Shown: one piece after another, positions 17,028 to 25,207 of the stretch
Numbering within the stretch: the first letter of the stretch is position 1
Layout: each line of letters begins with the position of its first letter
Origin: an uncultured Roseobacter sp.
GTDB taxonomy: Bacteria > Pseudomonadota > Alphaproteobacteria > Rhodobacterales > Rhodobacteraceae
Direction of reading: 5' to 3'
Assembly: GCA_947488305.1 (NCBI GenBank)
Contig: CANKZM010000002.1
Coordinates: 616,451-680,450, forward strand
DNA: 64,000 nt
Position numbers and translations under genes: made by a program
The notes under the pieces: generated by a model
What the model was told of the DNA's origin: nothing
The model's input: the letters and a program-made list of their open reading frames with translations, nothing else
Databases searched by the model: none

Positions 17028-19535
17028 ATGGACATCGTGATCGTGACTGCTGTCGTGGCTTCGCTCTTTCTGGTCATTGGCATCGCAGAGCCTCTCGCAG
17101 CGCGTTTGTCGCTCCCCTACAGCGTTATCTTGGCGGTTCTTGGGGTGTTGATCGGTGTGGGCGCGATCTTTTTCTTGCGTACCGACATTACCGATGCCCT
17201 GAACCCGGTCGCGGCGGCAATAGTCGGACTTCCGATCCGGTCTAACGTCTTTTTGTACGTTTTTCTTCCAACCTTATTGTTTCAGGCCACCTTGGGTATG
17301 AACCTGCGGCGAATGCTCGATGATTGGGTGCCAATTCTCGTGATGGCCGTTGTAGCGGTTGTAGTGGCCACATTGTCGGTTGGTTATGCGCTGAACGTGG
17401 TGAGTTCCCTTCCCTTGGTAGCCTGCCTTTTGATTGGTGCGATCGTGTCGACCACGGATCCCTCGGCCGTGGTCAGCATTTTTCGTTCAATCTCAGCGCC
17501 ACGTCGCCTTGTTCGGATCATCGAAGGTGAAAGCCTACTGAATGATGCTGCAGCAGTTGCGCTGTTTGGGTTGTTCATGGGGTTCGTCATGCTGGGTGTG
17601 CCAGATCCCTCCCTCAATGATGCGTTTGCGCAGTTTCCGGTGTTGATTGCGGGTGGTGCATTGACCGGTTGGCTGATGTCCCGAGCCGCGATCTGGTTGA
17701 TGGCGGCCTTTGAACGATATGAACTGGCTCAGGTTTCGATCACGGTCGCTCTGCCTTACCTTTCATATATCTTTGCCGAACAAAGCGTTGGCGCATCTGG
17801 GGTGATTGCAGTTGTCGTCGCAGGATTGACCTTGAACCTTGCGGGGCCGGGCAGATTGCCGCCCACCGCCTGGGCCAACCTTAAGGAAGTCTGGGGTCTG
17901 CTGGCGCATTGGGCCGGTGCCTTGATCTTTATTCTTGCGGCCTTGCTGATCCCTCGCCTTCTTGAAGAGGTGCGGCCATCAGACATCGGTTTGCTTGTCG
18001 TTGTCGTGTTGGCGGCCATCGCGGCCCGGGGTGCAATTCTGTTTTTGCTCCTGCCTTTCTTGTCGATGGTTCGCCTGTCTCCAGCAGTGGAACCGCCTTA
18101 TCGAACGGCGATCCTGTGGGGCGGTCTAAGGGGTGCAGTGACATTGGCTCTGGCGCTGGCGGTCACCGAAAGTGTGCTCATCCCATACGAAATAAAGCGC
18201 CTGGTCGGCATCCTGGCGACAGGCTTTACCCTGTTTACCCTGTTCGTTCAGGGGACGACACTAAAGCTTGCCATCACTAAGCTGGGATTAGACAAGCTGT
18301 CACCGCTGGACGAAGCACTTTCACGCCAGGTCGCCGCAGTAGCCTTGCAAACCGTTCGTGAAGACGTTGCGCGCACGGCTGAAAACTATAATCTGACGCA
18401 CGACATCGTCCGGTCCGAAGCGATACGATTTGGGACGCGACTTGAAACCACCATAAAAGCTGCCGAAGAAAAAGTTGATATTCTGGATCGTGACCGAATT
18501 ACTTTGGGGTTGATCGCGTTGGCCGGGGCTGAACGTGAAAGCATTCTGGAGCGCATGCGCGAGCGCACCATTTCAACCAGTATGAGTGAGCAGATTTTAT
18601 CCAACGCAGGTCGGTTGATCGAAGGGGCACGCACGGGCGGGCGCACGGGGTATCAGCAAGCTGCAAGTAGAACAGTGATCTACGGCCGCTCTTTCCGCGC
18701 CGCCGTTTTTTTGCACAACCGGTTGCGATGGTCCGGCCCTTTGCGGCGCATGACGGCAGACAGATTTGAACTGTTGCTGGCACAGCGGCTTATCCTGCGT
18801 GATCTGGGCGGATTTATCGAGAGCCGAATTCGACGGATCCACGGACGACGCGTTGCCGACTTGCTGCAGGAGTTGCTGCATCGGCGGATTGAAACCATTG
18901 AAACGGCGTTAGAAGGACTGCGTCTTCAGTATCCGGGGTATGCCGAAGAGCTGGAGCGCAGGTTCATTCGCCGAACGGCGCTGCGTCTGGAAGAACGCGA
19001 GTACACTGCAATGCACGATGACGGTTTGGTTGGAGAAGAGCCATACACAATTCTGATGCAAGATATCTCGAAACGTCGCGCCGCGGCCGAGGTTCGACCA
19101 CCGTTGGACATTGCGCTTCGTGGATCAGATCTGGTGCAGCAGTTCCCACTCTTCTCTGATCTTGATGCCGTTGCATTGACTAAACTGAGTAGAGCACTGC
19201 GCACGCAGCATTGGAATGCTGGCGAAATCGTGTTGAGCAAGGACAAGCCAGCAAACGGGGTCTACTTTATCGCGTCCGGAGCGGTGGAACTCGAAAGCGC
19301 TGGCCAAACATGGCGTCTGGGACGCGGAGAAATGTTCGGTCAGCTCATGATACTCATGAAGAAGCCGCGCAGGATCGAAATCCGCGTGATAGCGCCTTCG
19401 ACATTACTCGTTCTCGATGAGGCGCGATTTAAGCGGTTGTTGAAAAAAAGTGAGGCAACGCGGCAATCCGTCCGATTGAGTGCGCAGAAACGAGGAATTG
19501 AGAAATCGCTGCTCTCTTTTGAACCATTTCGCTGA
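17028..19535 (+). CDS. NhaP-type Na+/H+ antiporter with C-terminal cyclic-nucleotide-binding domain
   Basis: An 835-residue CPA1 cation/proton antiporter. Residues 1-400 hold about 12 membrane helices, with family motifs FLPTLLFQATLGMN, IGAIVSTTDPSAVVSIFR, IEGESLLNDAAAVALFGLF (ion-binding Asp) and LWGGLRGAVTLALALA. A long cytoplasmic region (about 400-700), rich in Arg and Glu, is predicted helical. The last 120 residues are a cNMP-binding domain (FPLFSDLDAVALTKLSRAL, GEIVLSKDKPANGVYFIASG, GRGEMFGQLMIL), as in sperm-type NHE and plant SOS1 relatives. It should exchange Na+ for H+ under control of a cyclic nucleotide or other ligand. A decayed adenylate cyclase gene lies 400 bp downstream. Confidence 0.92.
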   Translation: MDIVIVTAVVASLFLVIGIAEPLAARLSLPYSVILAVLGVLIGVGAIFFLRTDITDALNPVAAAIVGLPIRSNVFLYVFLPTLLFQATLGMNLRRMLDDWVPILVMAVVAVVVATLSVGYALNVVSSLPLVACLLIGAIVSTTDPSAVVSIFRSISAPRRLVRIIEGESLLNDAAAVALFGLFMGFVMLGVPDPSLNDAFAQFPVLIAGGALTGWLMSRAAIWLMAAFERYELAQVSITVALPYLSYIFAEQSVGASGVIAVVVAGLTLNLAGPGRLPPTAWANLKEVWGLLAHWAGALIFILAALLIPRLLEEVRPSDIGLLVVVVLAAIAARGAILFLLLPFLSMVRLSPAVEPPYRTAILWGGLRGAVTLALALAVTESVLIPYEIKRLVGILATGFTLFTLFVQGTTLKLAITKLGLDKLSPLDEALSRQVAAVALQTVREDVARTAENYNLTHDIVRSEAIRFGTRLETTIKAAEEKVDILDRDRITLGLIALAGAERESILERMRERTISTSMSEQILSNAGRLIEGARTGGRTGYQQAASRTVIYGRSFRAAVFLHNRLRWSGPLRRMTADRFELLLAQRLILRDLGGFIESRIRRIHGRRVADLLQELLHRRIETIETALEGLRLQYPGYAEELERRFIRRTALRLEEREYTAMHDDGLVGEEPYTILMQDISKRRAAAEVRPPLDIALRGSDLVQQFPLFSDLDAVALTKLSRALRTQHWNAGEIVLSKDKPANGVYFIASGAVELESAGQTWRLGRGEMFGQLMILMKKPRRIEIRVIAPSTLLVLDEARFKRLLKKSEATRQSVRLSAQKRGIEKSLLSFEPFR

Positions 19536-19562
19536 AGGTAGGGTGCAAGACAGCAAACAACC

Positions 19563-19766
19563 ATGGACATTCAGGAGCAGAGTGATGCCCAAATCAAGCG
19601 CAGCCATGGAAACACCACGCCAGATAAAGCCAAGCTGAAGATTAGTCACGGGCCAAGGTTGCCGAATTACGCGAACACCAAGATTGACGTTAAAAAGGGC
19701 GAAAGGTGGTATTGTGATGAAGGCGAAACATTGGCGTTTGGGTGGAGGCTGTTCGCAGAGCGGTAA
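19563..19766 (+). CDS. Small protein with sunset-like C-terminal motif (or remnant)
   Basis: A 67-residue frame starting 27 bp after the antiporter stop. Its C-terminal half (KISHGPRLPNYANTKIDVKK, then GERWYCDEGETLAFGWR) resembles the short module that ends many rhizobial and roseobacter ExoI-like secreted nuclease proteins, with the conserved pattern K-I-x-H-x-P...T-x-I...K-G-E-R-W-[FY]-C...G-W-R. The usual signal peptide and nuclease domain are missing and no ribosome site is obvious, so it may be a 3' remnant rather than a working gene. Confidence 0.42.
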   Translation: MDIQEQSDAQIKRSHGNTTPDKAKLKISHGPRLPNYANTKIDVKKGERWYCDEGETLAFGWRLFAER

Positions 19767-19929
19767 AACCAACCCGTTCCAATATGTCAAATGTCCGATT
19801 TGAGCCCAAACCTGACGAAATAAAAATCAGATCGGACCAAAGAAATTGTGCTTTGGTTAGGTTTACAAAAAGCTTCTTATGACTTTGGCGTGTTTCAGCG
19901 CCTAATGGTTCCTGACTAAGAGGACTCAA

Positions 19930-21534
19930 TTGAAACGCAGACTAGCCGCGATACTTGCAGCAGACGTAGTCGGGTTTTCCGCCATGATGACCGCTGACGA
20001 AGAGGCTGCACTCATTGAATAAAAGAGCATCGCGAAACGATTTTCGATACATATATCGCAGCGCACAAGGGTCGGATCGTCAAGCTCATCGGTGATGGCA
20101 CTCTAGTGGAATTTCCGTCTGTGGTGGATGCTGTTCAGTTTGGCATGGACCTCCAGAATGCAATAGCGAACCAGCCCACGCGGGTTCAATTGCGCATCGG
20201 AATCCACCTTGGTGATGTCATATTGGATGGTAAGGATATTTACGGACATGGGGTTAATGTCGCGGCCCGCCTCGAAGCCCTGTCGCCGATAGGCGGGATA
20301 TGCATTCCTTCCATTGTCCATAAAAGCGTTGGCAGCAGAATTGCGGCAGATTTTTCGGACTTCGGCGAGCATACCCTGAAGAATTTATCCGACCCAGTCA
20401 CCTATACTTATGGCCCCCCGACTCCAAATCATCGCCGCCACCACTGCAAAAGAACGGCGAAAACCCTCGATTGCGGTGCTTCCTTTCGCGAACATGAGTA
20501 GGGATGCGGACCAGCAATATTTTAGCGATGGGATTTCAGAGGACATCATCACCGGGCTATCTCGGTTCAGAACGCTGCATGTTGTCGCGCGCAGTTCGTC
20601 TTTTCAATTCAGAAATTCGAAGCTGAACGAGAGTGAAATTGCAAACCAGCTTGGCATTCAGTATTTGGTCCAAGGCAGCGTGCGCAAAGCAGGCAACAGA
20701 GTTAGAATTTCAGCACAACTCATTGCGGCAGACTCTGGAGAGCACCTTTGGGCTGAACGGTTTGATCGATGCCTTGAAGATATTTTCGAGGTGAAGGATC
20801 AAGTGGCACAAAACGTTATCGCGGTGCTTCCGGGAAGGATTCAACATGACGTCGTCGCAAGGAGTTTCGATAAGCCCACGGAAAATATGAAGGCCTACGA
20901 ACTCCTGCTGAAAGGGAAAGCGCTCAGGGATGGGTTGAATCCAGTGGATACGGCACGCGGCAAACAGTGCTTTGAAAAGGTGCTTGAACTGGACCCTAAT
21001 TATGCGCGCGCTTTCATGTATCTGGCGGACACCTACGTGGTCGATATGTGGCTTGGCCTTGTGGGCGAGGATGCACCTAAGCAAGCACTGGAGATTGCTC
21101 GGAAAGGGGCTGCTCTCGACAACAATGATGTCTTTATTCAAGATCAACTGGGATACGCATACCTGAGCGCTCAGTTGTGGGAACAAGCCGACGCGCAGTT
21201 CGAAAAAACCCTGTCCAGAATTGTCAATGAAGCAGAATCCATGGCCTAGTGTGGTTATGGTTTCTTGCCGCTGTCACGTCATGAAAAAGCATATGAAGTT
21301 CTTCTGGAGGCCATGCGTCTGGACCCACTCCACCCTCCGGCCCTGGACTGGATTCCGGGACAAGTGTACTTTTTTCTCGGTCGGTATGAGGATGCCATAG
21401 GCACATTAATCGGTGAGGCTCACTTGAATTCACTGGCGGATGCATTCTTGGTCGCGGCTTATGCACATTCCGGGCGACAAAGTGAGGCAGAAGCTGCATT
21501 GCAAACCTTCATTCAGTGTCGGCGTCTGACTTGA
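19930..21534 (+). pseudogene. Decayed class III adenylate cyclase with TPR region
   Basis: Homologous in order to the alphaproteobacterial cyclase-TolB-TPR proteins. It starts at a TTG (19930) with an AGAGGA ribosome site and reads KRRLAAILAADVVGFSAMM, the cyclase N terminus. A TAA at 20020-20022 ends the frame, and a one-base loss near 20042 shifts it. The cyclase domain then continues (GRIVKLIGDGTLVEFPS, GDVILDGKDIYGHGVNVAAR). A second frameshift lies around 20420-20465, after which the TolB-like segment (KPSIAVLPFANMSRDADQQY) and TPR repeats follow. A TAG at 21247-21249 sits where a Trp is expected (MA-stop-CGYG). The end is probably truncated. Four independent lesions show it is long dead. 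Confidence 0.88.
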
Positions 21535-21680
21535 CGGTCCGCTTTGTCCGCGAAGTGTGAGTTCACCTGACCCCTGGATTCGCTGGTGCAGCGAATGTCT
21601 CCTATGGCGAACACGGCACAACATCAAATCCTCTAGGCGGACCGCCGCTTTGGGCCGCTTAAGTTGAACGGCCCAAGCGC

Positions 21681-22298
21681 CTAGATTTCAATGGCTTCTG
21701 CGATCGCAAGTGTGTCCTCAAGCTCGACGCAGAGATAACGGATCGTGCGATCCTTCTTGGTGTGACCAAACAATAGCTGCACGGCTCTGAGATTGCCTGT
21801 TTTCTTGTAGGTCTGGGTATCTGTGGCACGGCGCATGGAATGGTTGCCGTAGGTCTTCGCTTTGAGATCAACCGAAGTGAGCCAATTTCGAACGATGCGA
21901 GCATATTGGCGCGTCGAGATGTGAGGACGTTCATGAAGTCGGCCAGCCCATAGGTATTCGACGTCGACCATGAGCTCAGCTTTCAGCAACTTCTCAACAG
22001 AGGCGCGCGTGCCTTCGGATATCTCAAATCGAACGGGTTTCTGAGTTTTGCTCTGCAAAACCGAGGCGCGTTCTTTGATCTGCCCTGATGCCATGACATC
22101 GACCACATTCATCTTCACCTGATTGCTGCCGCGGAGTTTGCTATCGATCGCCATATGGAACAATGCGAGGTCACAGTGCTTCTCAGCTAGCTCAAGTCGA
22201 GCTCTTTTTTCCCAGACATGCTTCGGCTACGACGGTCGCTTCTGACCAACTATGCGACCATTTTTCCAGGCGGGACGAAGCGCGCGAATGGCTGGCAA
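21681..22298 (-). pseudogene. Short tyrosine recombinase/integrase with nonsense mutation
   Basis: A member of the about 200-residue integrase family common in rhizobia and roseobacters, which lacks a core-binding domain. The catalytic domain is complete: Arg in DSKLRGSNQVKM, HSMRRATDTQTY (HxxR), LFGHTKKDRTIRYL (GHT and the nucleophile Tyr). The N-terminal part reads PAWKNGRIVGQKRPS, then a TAG stop (22227-22229), then PKHVWEKRARLEL in the same frame, so the full-length protein (from a TTG at 22298) is cut. Translation from the ATG at 22163 would still give 160 residues including the catalytic residues, but the flanking decay makes activity doubtful. Confidence 0.82.
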
Positions 22299-22557
22299 GT
22301 TTGGTGTTTTTATAACCGATCCTGCGATCCGCCATGCCCTCCCACAATGACAACCTGACATCGACAAATCATCATATTATGAGAATTCTGCGCTGCCTCT
22401 AATGTTGGCTCCAAGTCCCTGACGGTCAAATGAAGCCCCCGGCAGGAATAACTGGAAATTGCTGAATATTAAAACTGGTCAGAGAGAACAAAGGCAGCCG
22501 CTCATTGGTGTATTGATACATGTCTTATGGACATTCCCAGCAGCGGCCAAAAGTACA

Positions 22558-22776
22558 ATGCTGGGAGGCGACAGAAGTCGGGCGATACTTCTTGCGATGT
22601 GTGGCGACAAGAAACCCTATCCTGACGGCCCGATCGGCGTCCGCGACGTTGGTGCCTAAGCGGACCTGCTGATCGTGGATGGCGAACCGCTGGAAGACAT
22701 CATAGTGCTGGGTGATGTCGATAACCTTCGGTTGATCATGACAGACGGCACGATCTACAAGAACACGATTGAGTAG
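22558..22776 (+). pseudogene. Amidohydrolase C-terminal remnant
   Basis: Only the last about 70 codons remain of an imidazolonepropionase-like amidohydrolase. The frame reads CGDKKPYPDGPIGVRDVGA, a TAA stop (22657-22659), then ADLLIVDGEPLEDI and LRLIMTDGTIYKNTIE, ending at TAG 22776. The typical family tail is EGAYADLLLVDGNPLED...DGKIYKN, so the stop replaces the Tyr of GAYAD. The metal-binding barrel is missing. It lies between the broken integrase and the DUF2955 gene. Confidence 0.75.
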
Positions 22777-22903
22777 CAGTCGGGACTTCACTCAGTTTAA
22801 CGTCGTGGGTGGGGCGAACTGATCCCTCCGAAGAGCGGCGCCGCTTTGGACAACTGCACCAATTGAAACACGATTGGCGCGGTCGAACTCAGCAAGGCTG
22901 CCT

Positions 22904-23935
22904 TTATGCATGCTGATCTGCCCGAAGTTCTTGATGCGCCCAGCCGGTCAGCGCATCCAGCAAAGCGACGGCCAGCGCGGCGGAGAATGCGCCAGCGACG
23001 GTGAGAGCGATGCGTGTGTAGCTTGCGTAGGCAGGATCCTGGGTGGTCACAGCACCTGCGATCAGTGCAAGCGCAACCGACAACGCATATTGATAAAGGG
23101 TGCTGGGCTTGGCCCCCGATAACATCTTCGACCCAAAGCAAAGCGCTGTAAGAAACACCAGTGCCACGATTACGAAAAGATGAAAGGACACAGTGACAAG
23201 GAGAAGAACGATAGCCGCTGCGCCCGCACCGTAGAGCGTGGCGTCGATACGTTCGCGGGCTTCGACCCAAACCCGCACTCTTGTCGGAAACACGATCACC
23301 ATGGCGGCAATCATCGCCATCATCATGTCCGAGGGTTGCATCACTGCGTATAGCCAGAAACTCAGCGCCATAAGAACGGTCGCGCGGATCGCGGCCCCTG
23401 TATTGATGTCACCAACAGTTGGGGTCAGATCCTCAACCAGCTTCTCTTTGGTTCTCGCCGGAAAGATGAAATAGACGACTGGCGCCAGACCCAGAGCAAC
23501 CAGAGCGGACAGGATGAACGTGTCGCGCATCGTCGCAACCGTCGCTGATCCATGCATGCCCATGATGGAAATGAGCAAGCTGACGAAAATCAGCAACATG
23601 CCCACGGTGGCCCCCGTTCGGAGGATTTCTCGAAAGCCCACGAAGAAGATCAGCCACATTACCCCAATGTAGACGAAAGGCATGGGACGGAGTATTTCGA
23701 CAACCCATGTCATCACGATGGCAAGCACGATGGTCGCGATGGGACCCGCCATCAGTTTGATGGGGTCGTAGGCCTTGCGGTGCGCAGCGATGAGCGCCAC
23801 TGGAAAGGCCGCGACGAAAGGTGGCAAGGCCGGGTTCAGCATTGGGATGGCAAGAAAAGCCAGGGCTGAGGCTGCTGCAAGGCGCACAGCGAACCATGGG
23901 TCGTCTTGAAGGATCGGGCGCGGTGCAACATACAT
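22904..23935 (-). CDS. DUF2955/FUSC-like inner-membrane efflux component
   Basis: A 343-residue membrane protein with about 10 hydrophobic segments in two similar halves (PILQDDPWFAVRLAAASALA at the start; IRATVLMALSFWLYAVMQPS at the start of the second half), typical of DUF2955 proteins related to the aromatic-acid exporter AaeB/FUSC group. The start at ATG 23935 gives the usual short N terminus and lies 10 bp after the stop of the HlyD-like gene; an upstream start at 24058 would overlap that gene by over 100 bp. With the HlyD adaptor it probably forms an export pump for organic acids or toxic compounds. Confidence 0.85.
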   Translation of the reverse strand: MYVAPRPILQDDPWFAVRLAAASALAFLAIPMLNPALPPFVAAFPVALIAAHRKAYDPIKLMAGPIATIVLAIVMTWVVEILRPMPFVYIGVMWLIFFVGFREILRTGATVGMLLIFVSLLISIMGMHGSATVATMRDTFILSALVALGLAPVVYFIFPARTKEKLVEDLTPTVGDINTGAAIRATVLMALSFWLYAVMQPSDMMMAMIAAMVIVFPTRVRVWVEARERIDATLYGAGAAAIVLLLVTVSFHLFVIVALVFLTALCFGSKMLSGAKPSTLYQYALSVALALIAGAVTTQDPAYASYTRIALTVAGAFSAALAVALLDALTGWAHQELRADQHA

Positions 23936-23945
23936 GCTGGTGCCG

Positions 23946-25040
23946 TCAATGCAGGTAGGTCGTGTAAGACCTGATCCGTTGCGACAAACGGGCCAGCCAG
24001 GAAATAGGATTGCCCTCTCCACCTGCATAGACAACGGCGTGGACCTTGCCGCCAACACGCACCTCTATCGGCCAGCTTTCCATACCGCCCGCCAGCTCGA
24101 CCCGCACGGGCATTCGTCGCGCAGGTTCGAACCAGCGTGAGGCGGGGGCATTGATGACCAGTCCGTCCTGCACCGACCGCCCCGGGCTGATGCCCCATGC
24201 AATGCTCTGCACGCGCCCATCATAGATTCGGCCGGGCACTGCATCAAACAGCAGCGTAACCGGATCGCCCGGCTTGATGTACTGCAACTGGTTTTCACGC
24301 AGATCGACGGTGATCCACGCAGCTTCTGTATCGATGAAGGTCAGCGCAGGACTGCCGGCTCCCAAAAACTGTCCGTCGGCGAGCCGCACATTGGTGACGA
24401 CGCCAAAATGCGGTGCGCGTACCGTTGTCGACGTCAGATCATATTGTGCCCGCTCCAGCGCAGCTTGTGCGGCCTCAACCGCAGGGTTGTCCTGGCCTTC
24501 TGGCCCCAGTTGGACGCGCGCGCTTTCAAGATTGGCCTCCGCCGTTGCCAGTCCTGCTTCCGCATCGGCCAGTTCCGAACGAGCCGTATCGCCGCGTGCT
24601 TCTGACGCAATTCCGCGTTCAACCAATCGCAAGGACCGGTTGGCTTGCGCCCTTGCATTTTCAAGCGTGGCGCGAGCCTGCGTGACAGCGGCTTGCGCCG
24701 CGACAAGCGAGGCGCTTGAGGCATCCACATTCTGCACAGTGGTCGACAGATTGGCCTCGGCTTGCCGCCGAGCGAGTTCAAAGGGCTGCGCATCAAGCTC
24801 AAAAAGCGGGTCACCCTCTTCGACAACCGCGTCGTCTTGCACGAACACTTGGGTGACCTCTCCCGACACGCGCGGCGCAATCTGAACAACGTTGGCAGAT
24901 ACAATTCCACGTGCGGAAGAAGGCGCGATCCGATCTGTCAGCGCATAAAGAACAATGCCAAGCACCGTGAAGAGCACAACACCCATCGCCACCGCCCTGG
25001 CGGGGTTCTTGGCGTTGTGCGAATCTTCAGGCTGGTTCAT
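23946..25040 (-). CDS. HlyD/EmrA-type membrane-fusion adaptor
   Basis: A 364-residue periplasmic adaptor. An N-terminal membrane anchor (VAMGVVLFTVLGIVLYALTD) is followed by a biotinyl-lipoyl half (VQIAPRVSGEVTQVFVQDDA), an alpha-helical hairpin rich in Ala, Glu and Arg (about residues 95-180), the second lipoyl half (VRAPHFGVVTNVRLADGQFL) and a beta-barrel. The start at ATG 25040 has GGGAG 7 bases upstream; the longer start at 25067 is less likely. It forms an operon with the DUF2955 gene and is divergent from a PQQ glucose dehydrogenase, with 167 bp between starts. Confidence 0.92.
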   Translation of the reverse strand: MNQPEDSHNAKNPARAVAMGVVLFTVLGIVLYALTDRIAPSSARGIVSANVVQIAPRVSGEVTQVFVQDDAVVEEGDPLFELDAQPFELARRQAEANLSTTVQNVDASSASLVAAQAAVTQARATLENARAQANRSLRLVERGIASEARGDTARSELADAEAGLATAEANLESARVQLGPEGQDNPAVEAAQAALERAQYDLTSTTVRAPHFGVVTNVRLADGQFLGAGSPALTFIDTEAAWITVDLRENQLQYIKPGDPVTLLFDAVPGRIYDGRVQSIAWGISPGRSVQDGLVINAPASRWFEPARRMPVRVELAGGMESWPIEVRVGGKVHAVVYAGGEGNPISWLARLSQRIRSYTTYLH

Positions 25041-25207
25041 TGCAATGCTCCCTGTTGCGACGAACATCTATTCGTCAGAATGCGGCAATATCCTCTTTTC
25101 GAGGCGTCTGGTACGTGTGGCTACGCTCAATATTTCTTGATGAAACCACTCTGGATTGCAACGCTTTACCCATTGCCCCCACATCGATTTCTCAAGAAGG
25201 TTTCCTT

